From positions 1 through 64,000 of the forward strand of contig NZ_JBEPMX010000013.1 of the NCBI RefSeq assembly GCF_040545925.1: a stretch of DNA of 64,000 bases. The letters are read 5' to 3'. The notes under the pieces were generated by a model. The model worked only from the letters and a program-made list of their open reading frames with translations, searched no databases and was not told the DNA's origin. This DNA is from Alkalibacillus flavidus. GTDB taxonomy: Bacteria; Bacillota; Bacilli; Bacillales; Alkalibacillaceae. The position numbers and the translations under genes are program-made. Numbering within the stretch: position 1 is the stretch's first letter; each line of letters begins with the position of its first letter. Shown in pieces: positions 24,614 to 34,346 of the stretch.

Positions 24614-25753
24614 TTATTTCAATAACTGACGACTGATCACCATGTTTTGGACTTCAGTCGTGCCTTCGTATATTTGGGTGATTTTGGCGTCGCGGAAATA
24701 GCGTTCGACTGGGTAATCTTTCGTATAGCCGTAACCGCCAAAGACTTGCACGGCTTCGATTGCTGCGTCCATTGCAGTTTGGGAAGCGAATTTTTTCGCC
24801 ATCGACGCTTGCTTCCCAGCATCTTGCCCAGCTTCATAGGTCGAAGCCGCATTATAGACTAATAGTTTAGCAGATTCGACGGCTGTTGCCATATCGGCTA
24901 GTTTAAACGACACACCTTGGTGCTGTGCGATGGGCTTGCCGAATTGTTCGCGTTCTTTCGCGTAATCGGTGGCCGCTTCTAATGATGCTTCAGCAATGCC
25001 TAACGCTTGTGCAGCAATCCCAATCCGACCAATATTCAAATTCGCCATCGCGATTTTAAACCCTTCACCTTCTTCACCGAGCAATTGCGATTTTGGCACA
25101 CGACACTGGTCAAACGTCAGCGACACGGTACTAGACCCGTGCAAGCCCATCTTCTCTTCTGGTTTACCGACTTCAAAGCCAGGCGTCCCATCTTCAACGA
25201 TAAACGCAGACACACCTTTATGGCCGAGTTCTGGATTCGTATTGGCAAACACGATATACGTAGTCGCAAAACCACCGTTCGTCATAAACACTTTCGACCC
25301 TGTGATGACATAATCGTCGCCATCTTTAACCGCTTTTGTTTTCAAATTACTCGCGTCACTGCCAGCTTGTGGTTCGGTTAACGCAAAAGCGCCGAGGTAT
25401 TCACCTGTAGCTAGCTTCGGCACATAGTGATTAATTTGCTCTTCCGTCCCAAACTTCACAATCGGAAACGTACCGACTGACGTATGAACAGACAAAATCA
25501 CACCTAGCGTCGCACTCACTTTCGATAGCTCGTGGATCGCAATAATGTATGACGTGTAATCCATACCTGCGCCGCCTTGGTCTTCACTCACAGGAATACC
25601 GAGTAAACCGAGTTCGCCCATTTTATCGATAATTTCTTTCGGAAAACGGTCTTCCCGTTCCATTTGTTCCACAGCAGGGGCGACTTCTTGTTGTGCAAAA
25701 TCGCGGACCATTTTGCGCATCATCGTCTGCTCTTCTCTAAATTGTAAATCCAT
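24614..25753 (-). CDS. Acyl-CoA dehydrogenase (second, Bcd-like)
   Basis: Second flavin acyl-CoA dehydrogenase, most likely short- or branched-chain (butyryl-CoA) type. ALTEPQAGSDASNL, VFMTNGG and catalytic Glu in QIYEGTTEVQ are present. The ATG at 25753 has GGGAG eight bases ahead; an ATG three codons earlier has none. 379 residues. In the operon it stands next to hydroxybutyryl-CoA dehydrogenase and thiolase, typical of mmgC/bcd. Confidence 0.92.
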   Translation of the reverse strand: MDLQFREEQTMMRKMVRDFAQQEVAPAVEQMEREDRFPKEIIDKMGELGLLGIPVSEDQGGAGMDYTSYIIAIHELSKVSATLGVILSVHTSVGTFPIVKFGTEEQINHYVPKLATGEYLGAFALTEPQAGSDASNLKTKAVKDGDDYVITGSKVFMTNGGFATTYIVFANTNPELGHKGVSAFIVEDGTPGFEVGKPEEKMGLHGSSTVSLTFDQCRVPKSQLLGEEGEGFKIAMANLNIGRIGIAAQALGIAEASLEAATDYAKEREQFGKPIAQHQGVSFKLADMATAVESAKLLVYNAASTYEAGQDAGKQASMAKKFASQTAMDAAIEAVQVFGGYGYTKDYPVERYFRDAKITQIYEGTTEVQNMVISRQLLK

Positions 25754-25773
25754 GGTTAGCACTCCCGTTCAAG

Positions 25774-26625
25774 TTAGTCGTAGACGTAAAAACCGCGCCC
25801 CGATTTTTTACCGAGCCAACCAGCGCTCACGTATTTACGTAGCAGTGGGCACGGGCGATATTTACTGTCGCCAAAACCGTCGTGTAAAATCTCCATAATG
25901 TATAGGCATGTATCTAGTCCGATAAAATCAGCTAATTGCAATGGCCCCATCGGATGATTCATGCCGAGCTTCATGACGCTGTCGACGTCTTCTGGTTTAG
26001 CGACACCTTCAAACACGGTATAAATCGCTTCATTAATCATCGGCATAAGGACACGATTCGAAATAAAACCTGGGTAATCATTGACTTCCACGGCTGTTTT
26101 ACCGAGTTTTTCAGTCGCTTCTTGAATCGTTTGAAAAGACGCGTCACTCGTTTGAATCGCGCGAATGACTTCGACGAGCTTCATGACGGGAACCGGATTC
26201 ATGAAGTGCATGCCAATCACTTGTTCAGGACGATTCGTGACAGCTGCGATATCTGTAATCGGAAGCGATGACGTGTTCGTCGCTAAAATCGCATGCTCTG
26301 GCGTGATTTCGTCAAGTTTTTGAAAAACGCTTGTTTTCACATCCATATTCTCAACGACCGCTTCAATGACGAGATCGCGGTCGCTCGCCTCGTTAAGGTT
26401 TGTTGTCGTTGTTAGGTTGTTTAACGCTTGATTCTTATCGTCTTCGGTCATGCGCCCTTTTTCGATTTGACGATCGAGCCGTTTTTCGATGCCTTGATAT
26501 CCTTTTGTCAGCGAATCTTCTGCAATATCGTTTAATTTTACATCGAAGCCGGCTTGGGCGAATACTTGGGCAATGCCCGCCCCCATTTGGCCTGCTCCGA
26601 TCACCATTACGTTTTGAACTGCCAT
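25774..26625 (-). CDS. mmgB: 3-hydroxybutyryl-CoA dehydrogenase
   Basis: NAD(P)-dependent oxidation of 3-hydroxyacyl-CoA to acetoacetyl-CoA. Rossmann motif VIGAGQMGAGIAQVFAQAG at residues 6-24; HFMNPVPVMKLVEVI near 138 holds the catalytic His; C-terminal dimer domain with GLDTCLYIM. The ATG at 26625 follows AAAGGAGG by ten bases; the upstream ATG at 26661 lies before the ribosome site. 283 residues. The reading frame opens 16 bp after thl. Confidence 0.94.
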   Translation of the reverse strand: MAVQNVMVIGAGQMGAGIAQVFAQAGFDVKLNDIAEDSLTKGYQGIEKRLDRQIEKGRMTEDDKNQALNNLTTTTNLNEASDRDLVIEAVVENMDVKTSVFQKLDEITPEHAILATNTSSLPITDIAAVTNRPEQVIGMHFMNPVPVMKLVEVIRAIQTSDASFQTIQEATEKLGKTAVEVNDYPGFISNRVLMPMINEAIYTVFEGVAKPEDVDSVMKLGMNHPMGPLQLADFIGLDTCLYIMEILHDGFGDSKYRPCPLLRKYVSAGWLGKKSGRGFYVYD

Positions 26626-26641
26626 GTTGAATGGGCCTCCT

Positions 26642-27829
26642 TTATTGTTTCGGTACTTCAATTAATAACGCGTCACCTTGGCCGCCACCTGAACAAATCG
26701 AGGCGATACCTAAGCCGCCTCCGCGACGTTTCAACTCATAAGCAAGTGTCAAAATAATACGCGCACCACTCGCACCGATTGGGTGGCCGAGAGCAACGGC
26801 GCCTCCGTTAACGTTTACTTTTTCCGGATCAAGTCCTGCAATGTCACTGCTTGCAAGGGATACAGCGGCAAACGCCTCATTGACTTCAAACAAGTCGATG
26901 TCATCTTTTGAATAACCTGTTTTCTCAAGTAGATTGTTAATAACAATACCTGGCGTTTCCGGGAAACGATCAGCTTCAACAGCGACCTCTTCATGACCTA
27001 AAATCGTCGCAAGTGGGGTCTGCCCGTTTTCTTTCGCTTTGTCTTCTGACATCATAACCATCGACGCGGCTCCGTCATTAACACCTGGTGCGTTTCCGGC
27101 GGTAATTGTGCCGTCTTTATCGAAAGCCGGTTTTAATTTTGATAAACCGTCTGCTGTTGTCCCTTCGCGTGGCGCTTCGTCTTCCGATACGTGAAGCGGG
27201 TCTTTTTTGCGTTGCGGGACTTCGACAGTGACGATTTCTTCTGCTAATTTACCGTCTTTCGTTGCTTGAATAGCACGTTCGTGACTGCGAGCCGCCCATT
27301 CGTCTTGTTGTTCGCGAGATAAGTTGAATTTGTCTGCGGTTCTGTTACCGTAGCTTCCCATATGAACATTTTCAAAGGAGCATGTTAAACCGTCATGCAC
27401 CATCATGTCTTTCACTTGGTGATCTCCCATACGTAAGCCCCAACGTGCATTCGGCATGAAATATGGCGCTTGGCTCATACTTTCCATACCACCTGCTACG
27501 ACGACGTCTTCTTCACCAAGGCGAATGAGCATATCACCCATGGCGACACTGCGCATACCTGATGCACACACTTTATTAATCGTTTCTGTTTTCGTTCCCC
27601 ATGGTAAGCCAGCTTCGCGCAGAGCTTGGCGCGATGGCAGCTGTCCTTGTCCACCTTGTAAGACGCTACCCATAATCACTTCTTGCACATCGTCAGGTGC
27701 GACATTAGCGCGATTAAGTGCTTCTTTAATCGCGATTCCTCCGAGTTTGGCTGTTGTTAATGGTGCTAATGCGCCACCAAATTTCCCGAACGGTGTACGC
27801 GCACCTGCTACAATGACTGTTTTTGTCAT
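26642..27829 (-). CDS. mmgA: Acetyl-CoA C-acetyltransferase (thiolase)
   Basis: Condenses or cleaves acetoacetyl-CoA. Catalytic Cys in KVCASGMRSV near residue 89, His in GHPIGASGAR near 348, and second Cys in ICSGGGQGDALL near 378. 395 residues. AGGAGGGG stands before the ATG. First gene of the operon, directly after a promoter with a FadR-type operator. No enoyl-CoA hydratase gene is in this operon, so the pathway must be completed elsewhere. Confidence 0.94.
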   Translation of the reverse strand: MTKTVIVAGARTPFGKFGGALAPLTTAKLGGIAIKEALNRANVAPDDVQEVIMGSVLQGGQGQLPSRQALREAGLPWGTKTETINKVCASGMRSVAMGDMLIRLGEEDVVVAGGMESMSQAPYFMPNARWGLRMGDHQVKDMMVHDGLTCSFENVHMGSYGNRTADKFNLSREQQDEWAARSHERAIQATKDGKLAEEIVTVEVPQRKKDPLHVSEDEAPREGTTADGLSKLKPAFDKDGTITAGNAPGVNDGAASMVMMSEDKAKENGQTPLATILGHEEVAVEADRFPETPGIVINNLLEKTGYSKDDIDLFEVNEAFAAVSLASSDIAGLDPEKVNVNGGAVALGHPIGASGARIILTLAYELKRRGGGLGIASICSGGGQGDALLIEVPKQ

Positions 27830-27871
27830 GCTTTCCCCTCCTAAATAATCGTTATGTAATCGCTATCATTT

Positions 27872-27903
27872 ATTATAACATAGATTGATTGAGCGTTCGT
27901 TCA
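27872..27903 (-). promoter_or_regulatory. thl-icmF operon promoter with FadR-type operator
   Basis: TATAAT at 27877-27872 (minus strand). Just upstream TGATTGA-GCGT-TCGTTCA (27886-27903) matches the B. subtilis FadR box TGAATGA-N4-TCATTCA at 12 of 14 defined bases and covers the -35 region, so a bound repressor would block polymerase. Confidence 0.72.
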
Positions 27904-27942
27904 ATTTAGACTGATTTTTTTAATTTTTCTGCTAAACATTAG

Positions 27943-28037
27943 TTTTTAAATAAATCCCTTCAGTTATTTAAAAACTCCCACAACTTATCTCAAAACTCAC
28001 TTCATTTATCTCATAAATGAAGTGAGTTATTTAAAAA
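27943..28037. repeat. 21-bp-pitch array 5, core TTATTTAAAAA/TTATCTCATAA (5 units)
   Basis: Cores start at 27943 (inverted), 27964, 27985, 28006 and 28027, all steps exactly 21 bp. Same family as arrays 3 and 7. The fourth unit is the centre of a perfect 35-bp palindrome (27994-28028: 16-bp arms, CTC loop), whose arms include the spacers. Lies between the thl promoter and the oppA terminator. Confidence 0.86.
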
Positions 28038-28069
28038 GTTGGAGAGCAGCCATTTAAGAAGACATAGAA

Positions 28070-28097
28070 AAACGCCGAGGACGGATCCTCGGCGTTT
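28070..28097 (-). terminator. oppA terminator
   Basis: Perfect 12-bp stem AAACGCCGAGGA / TCCTCGGCGTTT, four-base loop, then TTTCT on the minus strand, 12 bases after the oppA stop. Confidence 0.9.
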
Positions 28098-28108
28098 CAT
28101 TTAAGTTA

Positions 28109-30025
28109 TTATTCAGCTGTCACTGGTTCTTCTTGCGTGACGCCTACTTCATGCCATTCTAAAGCATACGTTGAGATGTCGTAGTTTACAACACGCTCGT
28201 TAGCTGGGTAAATAGCAGAACGGTAAAGTGTAGGGATTACTGGAATATCTTCTACCATTAGTTCTTGCCAATCGCTGTAAACTTCTTGACGGTACTCAAT
28301 GTCAAATGCTTTTTGTGACAGTCCTTTTTCTAGAAGCTCATCGTTTTCTTCGCTCGCATAACGAGGGAAGTTAAAGATTGCTTCGCGTCCGTAAAGACCT
28401 GATGGGTCAACGTCAGAACCAACACTCCAAGCACCTTGGTAAATGTCGATAGCTGGATCGTCTTCACCAGATTGACCGACACGATCGTAGAACTGGTTAA
28501 ACTCTAGTAAACGACCGTCTACTAAGGAAACATCTAAACCAGCTTTGTCCCACTGTTGCATGTAGTAGTTTGCAAGTGGTTCAGCCGTTTCGCCACCAGA
28601 CATTGATGCGAAGTTAATTGATAACTCGTCACCGTTTGGTTTTTCACGGTAACCGTCACCATTCGTATCTTCATAACCTGCTTCGTCTAAAATCTGGTTC
28701 GCTTTTTCAAGGTCGTACGTTGGTGTTTCGATTGAATCGTCGTGGTATGTTGGATGCCACGGTGTGATTAATGTCGTCGCGTTCCAACGTAAACCATTGT
28801 AGAAACGCTCACCAACCGCATTGTTATCAATCGCATACCACATTGCACGGCGTAGCTCTACGTCACCCATCTTCATTTCGTCTGGCTTGTAGTTCACTTC
28901 GCCTTCTTCAGCGTTCCAATCACCTAGTTTGAAGCCGATGTACGTGTAAGCACCATCAACATCACCTAACCACTCAACGTTTTCCATGTCAGAGTTAGAC
29001 GGGAACTGAGCAGCAGGGAATGAGTCAACTAAGTCAACGCCTCCTGTTTCAAGTTCTTGCGCGACAACGTTCGGGTTCACAACTTTAACCGTTACGCTGT
29101 CTAGGTTCGGTTCGCCTTCCCAATAATCTTCGTTCTTCGTTAGTTCAACAGATTCACCTGGAACGATTGAATCAACTTTGAACGGACCGAAACCGATTGG
29201 GTTTTGACGTACGGCATCACTTTCTGCCATATCTGCTACTGGAATATCTTCAAAAATGTGTTTCGGAAGTGCGTAAGTCCAAATACCACCTGATAATAGA
29301 GATGGTGTTAGACGCTCATAGTTAATTGTGAATGATTTTTCGTCATGGATTTCAATACCAGAAATCTCATCCGCTTCACCATTGTGATACGCTTCCATAC
29401 CTTCGATCATTGTGAAACCAACTGTACCATAACGTACGCCCGTGTATTCAGGGTGACCGATTACTTCGTACGCATGTACCCAGTCTTCAGCTGTTACCGG
29501 CTCACCATCATGCCAGTTAACGCCATCACGAATTGTGAAAGTGATTGAACCTTCGTCGCGGTTAGCTTCGAACGTTGCTGCACCTTCTTGGTTATAGTTA
29601 TGGCTCGGGTCCATACCTAGCAAAGACTCGTCAATAAACTGTAAAATCATCGCATCAGGGTTACCTGAATAGAAGTTATAGTTTAGTGTACCTTCAAACA
29701 CTGTGTCCGACACTAAACCGTAGTTTAAGTGACCGCCATCAATCGGTTCACCATCGTTCGATGTGACAGTGTCGAAGTTTTCGATATCAAAAATCTGCTG
29801 ATCCGAATTACCTTCTGAATCAGAACCTTCAGAGTCAGAGCCCTCGGAGTCACTGTCGCCTCCGCCGTCTCCTTCACTACCTTCATTTTCTTCTGTTCCT
29901 TCGCCGTCAGAATCGCCTTCTGAGCCGCCTTCACTTGTGTCATCGCCGCCACCACATGCTGCGAGAACAAGGAACAGAGCGAGCATTAGGACAAAGAGTG
30001 ATTTGCCCATAAATGATTTGCTCAT
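28109..30025 (-). CDS. oppA: Oligopeptide ABC transporter substrate-binding lipoprotein
   Basis: Extracellular peptide-binding protein (SBP family 5). The ATG at 30025 has GGGGAGG eight bases ahead (an upstream in-frame ATG at 30076 has none). Signal peptide with lipobox LAAC at about residues 21-24, then a 55-residue Gly/Ser/Asp/Glu linker with tandem SDSEG repeats, then the SBP_bac_5 fold with NWHDGEPVTAEDWVHAYE near 170. 638 residues. The linker is unusually long and acidic and nearly repeats the one in the TRAP binding protein at 52.6 kb. Confidence 0.94.
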   Translation of the reverse strand: MSKSFMGKSLFVLMLALFLVLAACGGGDDTSEGGSEGDSDGEGTEENEGSEGDGGGDSDSEGSDSEGSDSEGNSDQQIFDIENFDTVTSNDGEPIDGGHLNYGLVSDTVFEGTLNYNFYSGNPDAMILQFIDESLLGMDPSHNYNQEGAATFEANRDEGSITFTIRDGVNWHDGEPVTAEDWVHAYEVIGHPEYTGVRYGTVGFTMIEGMEAYHNGEADEISGIEIHDEKSFTINYERLTPSLLSGGIWTYALPKHIFEDIPVADMAESDAVRQNPIGFGPFKVDSIVPGESVELTKNEDYWEGEPNLDSVTVKVVNPNVVAQELETGGVDLVDSFPAAQFPSNSDMENVEWLGDVDGAYTYIGFKLGDWNAEEGEVNYKPDEMKMGDVELRRAMWYAIDNNAVGERFYNGLRWNATTLITPWHPTYHDDSIETPTYDLEKANQILDEAGYEDTNGDGYREKPNGDELSINFASMSGGETAEPLANYYMQQWDKAGLDVSLVDGRLLEFNQFYDRVGQSGEDDPAIDIYQGAWSVGSDVDPSGLYGREAIFNFPRYASEENDELLEKGLSQKAFDIEYRQEVYSDWQELMVEDIPVIPTLYRSAIYPANERVVNYDISTYALEWHEVGVTQEEPVTAE

Positions 30026-30128
30026 GTAAATTACCTCCCCTTTTTTCTTAAATAGTTTGCCAGATTGTTCTGACATAAATTTATACTAATCGCCGCCCCG
30101 CAATCCGAGGCGGTCGACTGTATCAAGA

Positions 30129-31037
30129 TTAAGATGCGCGGCGTTGTCTTGCGTCAGCCGCACGCTTTAACGCTTCACCTACGTTACGCACAGCAAGCAT
30201 TAACACTAAAATTAAAATAGCTGCTGGTACCCAAATCCACCAACGCTCTTCTAACGTCGTCGGATTTGTTGCGTAACTTAACAATGTTCCAAGACTTGGT
30301 GTGTCTTGCGGGAAACCGAACCCTAAGAATGATAAACCTGATTCGATTCCGATGTTCGCTGCCAAGTTTAATGTCATCGTCACGACGATTAAGGACATTA
30401 TATTAGGCAGAACTTCTTTGAAAATAATCTTTGTATGCGATGATCCTAACGTCCTCGATGCTTGGACATAATCAAGTTCTTTCTCTTGCAATGCCCTCGA
30501 ACGTATTAACCTCGCAATACCCATCCACAAGAATGCGGACATAACAATCGAGAATGTTAATACACTATATTTCGGTACAATCGTAACGAATACGATAATA
30601 ATCATAATGTTCGGTAATACCATGAAGAAGTCGACGATACGCATCATGATGTTATCTACTTGTCCACCAAAATACCCCGATACGACGCCGAAGATAATGC
30701 CAAAGATACCCGACATTAAGGTAACTAATAAACCAACTGATAAAGAGTTACGCGTGCCAATAATTAACTGGCCGAATATATCGCGTCCACCTTGGTCTGT
30801 TCCTAAAATAAACTGTTCACCTGGTGGTAAGTAAATCGCAAACGGATCGACGCGTACAATCTCTTCTTTATCTAACAATACCGATACGCCGAAAACGGCT
30901 ATCGTTGTTATCACTAGAAAGACTAATGACAGTAATGCTAATTTATCTCGTAAGACTTCCTTCCAGAATATCTTCATCCCTGAAGGACTTTTTTCAACTT
31001 TTTGATCCATGACTTTTTCTGTTTGTTCGTTACTCAC
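30129..31037 (-). CDS. oppC: Oligopeptide ABC transporter permease C
   Basis: Inner-membrane permease of the DppC/OppC type with a cytosolic N-terminus, about six helices and the EAA loop (ASRTLGSSHTKIIFKEVLPN near 205) that contacts the ATPases. GTG at 31037 follows AGGGGG by eight bases; a GTG at 31046 overlaps the ribosome site. 302 residues. Lies between oppB and oppA, transcribed D-F-B-C-A. Confidence 0.93.
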   Translation of the reverse strand: MSNEQTEKVMDQKVEKSPSGMKIFWKEVLRDKLALLSLVFLVITTIAVFGVSVLLDKEEIVRVDPFAIYLPPGEQFILGTDQGGRDIFGQLIIGTRNSLSVGLLVTLMSGIFGIIFGVVSGYFGGQVDNIMMRIVDFFMVLPNIMIIIVFVTIVPKYSVLTFSIVMSAFLWMGIARLIRSRALQEKELDYVQASRTLGSSHTKIIFKEVLPNIMSLIVVTMTLNLAANIGIESGLSFLGFGFPQDTPSLGTLLSYATNPTTLEERWWIWVPAAILILVLMLAVRNVGEALKRAADARQRRAS

Positions 31038-31060
31038 TCGTTTCACCCCCTGCAGCTCTC

Positions 31061-32023
31061 TTATTTAATCCGGATTCGTGGATCGACAATACTTAAGATG
31101 ATATCGGATAGTAGCGCACCGAGAATTGCAGCTAATCCGAACAGCAATACGACTGCTGTTACAACTGGAAAATCACGTAGTAGAATAGATTGGATGAACA
31201 AGTTACCCATACCTGGATAACTATAAATCCGTTCTACGAATATCGACCCCGTAATGAGCATCGTAATCTCATAACCGAAGAAAGCTGCAATTGGTAGCAC
31301 CGAGTTACGGAAAATGTGTCGGTTATAGACACGCGATTCCGGCGCTCCTTTTGCGCGTGCTGTGACAATGAAATCTTTTTGTTTCGTATCAATAATTTCA
31401 CTACGTAAATATTGGACGGTACCAACAACACCAATTAAGGCAATCGATAAAGCTGGTAGCAATAAGTGATTCAACTTACTCAGTATATATTCAAGCGAGC
31501 CAGGATCTAAGCCTGATGCAACTGAACCGCCTGTTGGGAACCACCCGAAATGGAAACCGAACACCCATAAGGTCACTAAGGCGAAAATGAAAATCGGTGT
31601 TGCAAACCCTAAATATGTGTAACCCGTAATGATTTGGTCAATTAAACGGTCATTCCAACGACCACTGACGATACCAAGCGGGAGTCCAATTGCATAAATA
31701 AAGATAACGGATAATAACGATAACCAGAATGTATTGACAACACGTTCCCAAACTAAGTCAGACACCGGTCTGTGATATTGTGTTGATGTCCCTAAATCAC
31801 CTTTAGACAGATTTCCGACCCAGTCAGCGTACTGTATGTACCACGGATCATTTAACCCTAGACGTTCACGTTGTTCTTCAATCGCTTCTGGCGAAATGTT
31901 CGGGTCAATTTGTCCCGTGAATGCGTCCCCTGGCATGAACGATGCCATGACGAACACGAGTAAACTTAATAATACAAGTTGCGGCATTGTAATGAGTAGT
32001 CTTCGTACGATAAATTTCCACAT
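31061..32023 (-). CDS. oppB: Oligopeptide ABC transporter permease B
   Basis: Membrane permease with N-terminal IVRRLLITMPQLVLLSLLVF helix and the EAA loop (TARAKGAPESRVYNRHIFRN near 222). 320 residues. Seven bp separate it from oppF, so it is co-transcribed. With OppC it forms the channel for di- to oligopeptides. Confidence 0.93.
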   Translation of the reverse strand: MWKFIVRRLLITMPQLVLLSLLVFVMASFMPGDAFTGQIDPNISPEAIEEQRERLGLNDPWYIQYADWVGNLSKGDLGTSTQYHRPVSDLVWERVVNTFWLSLLSVIFIYAIGLPLGIVSGRWNDRLIDQIITGYTYLGFATPIFIFALVTLWVFGFHFGWFPTGGSVASGLDPGSLEYILSKLNHLLLPALSIALIGVVGTVQYLRSEIIDTKQKDFIVTARAKGAPESRVYNRHIFRNSVLPIAAFFGYEITMLITGSIFVERIYSYPGMGNLFIQSILLRDFPVVTAVVLLFGLAAILGALLSDIILSIVDPRIRIK

Positions 32024-32030
32024 TTTTCGA

Positions 32031-32963
32031 TCAACCTCTTTCCGGTAAAGCTACTTTGTGTGTGTCTGTAATATGCTTGAGGTTAAACGCCAAGCCTTCA
32101 TCGTCAAAGTAGTCATAAAATGATTGCTGATACTCTTCTTTGACTTGAGCACGATACGATTGGTGTTTTTGCCGATTTCTCGGATCAACGTCTGGAATTG
32201 CCGCGACCAGTCGTTTCGTATAAATATGTTGTGGGTTGTTGAAGATTTCTTCAGTTAACCCTTCCTCAACCAATCGTCCTTGATACATAATCCCGATACG
32301 ATCGCACATATGTTTAATAACCCCTAAGTCGTGTGCGATGAAGAATAATGTTAAGTCCAATTCTTCTTGAATATCTTGTAAGAAGTTCAACACTTGCGCT
32401 TGAACGGACACGTCTAAGGCCGAAACTGGCTCATCCGCAATAATTAACTTCGGATTTAACGCAATCGCACGAGCGACCCCGATACGTTGACGTTGTCCAC
32501 CTGAGAATTCGTGTGGATATTTGTATAAACTGTCAGCACTGATGCCCACTCGCTGGAGCAATTCTCTTACCTTTTTAAGCTCTTCATCTTTTGACAGTTT
32601 TTCATAATTGCGAAAAGGCTCTGCGACAATGTCAGCGACACGTTTTCTCGGGTTCAAACTGGAATAAGGATCTTGGAAAATCATTTGAATATCTTTACGA
32701 ACATCGATTTTCTTGCCTTTTTCTGCGTTTAAATGACCGTCTTCAAAATAAATGTCACCAGACGTGATGTTGTTAAGCCCCATCACAGCTTTACCTGTTG
32801 TCGTTTTACCAGAACCTGACTCGCCGACTAAACCGTATGTTTCACCTTGCTTGACTTCAAACGAAACACCGTCGACGGCTTTCACGTTATCGACAACTCG
32901 ATTTAAAATTCCGCCACGAATCGGAAAGTGAATCTTCAAATCATCAACCTTCAGTAACGCCAT
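32031..32963 (-). CDS. oppF: Oligopeptide ABC transporter ATPase F
   Basis: ATPase subunit. Walker A GESGSGKTTTGKA near residue 41, ABC signature LSGGQ-like FSGGQRQRIGVARA near 145, Walker B LIIADEPVSALD near 165. The ATG at 32963 (GGAGGAGCAAGCTA before it) overlaps the oppD end by 20 bases, so translation is coupled. 310 residues including a C-terminal OppC/DppF extension. Confidence 0.94.
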   Translation of the reverse strand: MALLKVDDLKIHFPIRGGILNRVVDNVKAVDGVSFEVKQGETYGLVGESGSGKTTTGKAVMGLNNITSGDIYFEDGHLNAEKGKKIDVRKDIQMIFQDPYSSLNPRKRVADIVAEPFRNYEKLSKDEELKKVRELLQRVGISADSLYKYPHEFSGGQRQRIGVARAIALNPKLIIADEPVSALDVSVQAQVLNFLQDIQEELDLTLFFIAHDLGVIKHMCDRIGIMYQGRLVEEGLTEEIFNNPQHIYTKRLVAAIPDVDPRNRQKHQSYRAQVKEEYQQSFYDYFDDEGLAFNLKHITDTHKVALPERG

Positions 32964-33966
32964 TAGCTTGCTCCTCCTTGTTCTCATCTGGGAAGTAAAA
33001 ATGTTGATAGCATGTACAACGAACAAAGTGATTATCGCTCACTTCATGCAATTCTGGATGGTCCTCATGCACGGAATCATCCATCCACGGAATCCGTTCT
33101 TTAAAACGACACCCTTCACGCGGTAAGTTTTTCAGTGATGGTACAATGCCTTGAATGACGTGCAAACGATCTTGTGCATATTCCGTCGCTGGAATCGAAC
33201 TTAAAAGCGAGCGCGTATATGGGTGTTGTGGGTTGACGAAAATCGATTCGACATCAGCCTCTTCAACAATTTGACCTGCATACATGACTGCGACACGGTC
33301 AGCCATTTCAGCGACAACACCTAAGTCGTGCGTAATCAAAATAACACCTGAATTTAAGTCATCTTTTAATTCGCGAATTAAATCGAGAATTTGCGCTTGA
33401 ATCGTCACGTCTAAGGCTGTTGTTGGTTCGTCTGCTATAAGTAACTTTGGCTGGTTCGCAATGGCGATCGCAATAATCACACGTTGACGCATACCACCAG
33501 ACAGCTCATGCGGGAATTGTTCGACGACACGATCAGGTCTCGGAATTCCGACACGCCCTAGCAATTCAGCCGCATATTCACGTCGTTTTGATTTTGACAT
33601 GTTCTTATTATGTAATAAGAGAACTTCTCCGATTTGATCGCCAATTTCCATTAGCGGGTTTAATGCTGTTAATGGATCTTGGAAAATCATGGACATATCT
33701 TTACCACGAATTTTATTTAGCTTTGATGGTGGTAAGTTCGCGATATCATTGCCTTGGAATAATATTTCGCCTTCGATTTTCCCACGGCTATGTAACCCCA
33801 TAATCGAAAAGGCCGTAGCACTTTTCCCGGAACCTGATTCGCCCACAATCGCTAACACTTCGTTTTCGTGAACCGTTAATGTGACATCGTCAACAGCAGC
33901 GTAATACTGCTCGTCTATTTGGAACGATGTCGATAAATTTTTAATCTCTAATAATTCATGACTCAA
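32944..33966 (-). CDS. oppD: Oligopeptide ABC transporter ATPase D
   Basis: ATPase subunit, first gene of the opp operon. Walker A GESGSGKSATAFS, signature LSGGMRQRV, Walker B LLIADEPTTALD are present; the C-terminal oligo_HPY domain carries CRFKERIPWMD and a Cys pair CTC near the end. TTG at 33966 is seven bases after AAGGGTG and is preferred to GTG at 33975. The leader is 130-230 bases long with two possible promoters. Confidence 0.92.
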   Translation of the reverse strand: MSHELLEIKNLSTSFQIDEQYYAAVDDVTLTVHENEVLAIVGESGSGKSATAFSIMGLHSRGKIEGEILFQGNDIANLPPSKLNKIRGKDMSMIFQDPLTALNPLMEIGDQIGEVLLLHNKNMSKSKRREYAAELLGRVGIPRPDRVVEQFPHELSGGMRQRVIIAIAIANQPKLLIADEPTTALDVTIQAQILDLIRELKDDLNSGVILITHDLGVVAEMADRVAVMYAGQIVEEADVESIFVNPQHPYTRSLLSSIPATEYAQDRLHVIQGIVPSLKNLPREGCRFKERIPWMDDSVHEDHPELHEVSDNHFVRCTCYQHFYFPDENKEEQANGVTEG

Positions 33967-34002
33967 CCCAATCACCCTTGATCTTTTTTTTCGTGCTGAT
34001 TT

Positions 34003-34340
34003 TATTAATTATAAATTCTGAAAATTCGCTTGAAAATTTTTTGACTGTGTTTTCTATTTTCCTACAATTTTGTCTATTAAAAATTTTGATAACTGTTATT
34101 GTAGATAATGTCACAGAAAATTGCAATACCTTTTTTGCAAATTTTCTAAATATATGATTTATTATTATTTTGCACTATTTTCTGAAATCTTATTGCCTTA
34201 TTTTATCACGGTTTGTGAATTTATCAAGACGAAATTTCGGGAAAAATTACTAAATTACTATAATAATTTTGGTAACTTTTGTCGAATGAATGTTTATTCA
34301 TTTATATGTATAAAAATAGCCTGCCACAAAGTCTGATTAA
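34003..34340 (-). other. AT-rich opp leader and promoter region
   Basis: Very AT-rich stretch without a convincing gene. Minus-strand sigma-A promoters: P1 TTGATA (34227-34222), 16-base spacer, TAAAAT (34205-34200); P2 TTGCAA (34126-34121), 17-base spacer, TACAAT (34103-34098). A Spo0A-box-like TTTGTCGAA lies at 34278-34286 on the plus strand, upstream of P1. Confidence 0.55.
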
Positions 34341-34346
34341 GCAAAG

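Noticed and set aside
34121..34336. 71-codon hydrophobic frame in the AT-rich opp leader
   Set aside because: Composition effect (Phe/Tyr/Ile only), no ribosome site, overlaps opp promoters.
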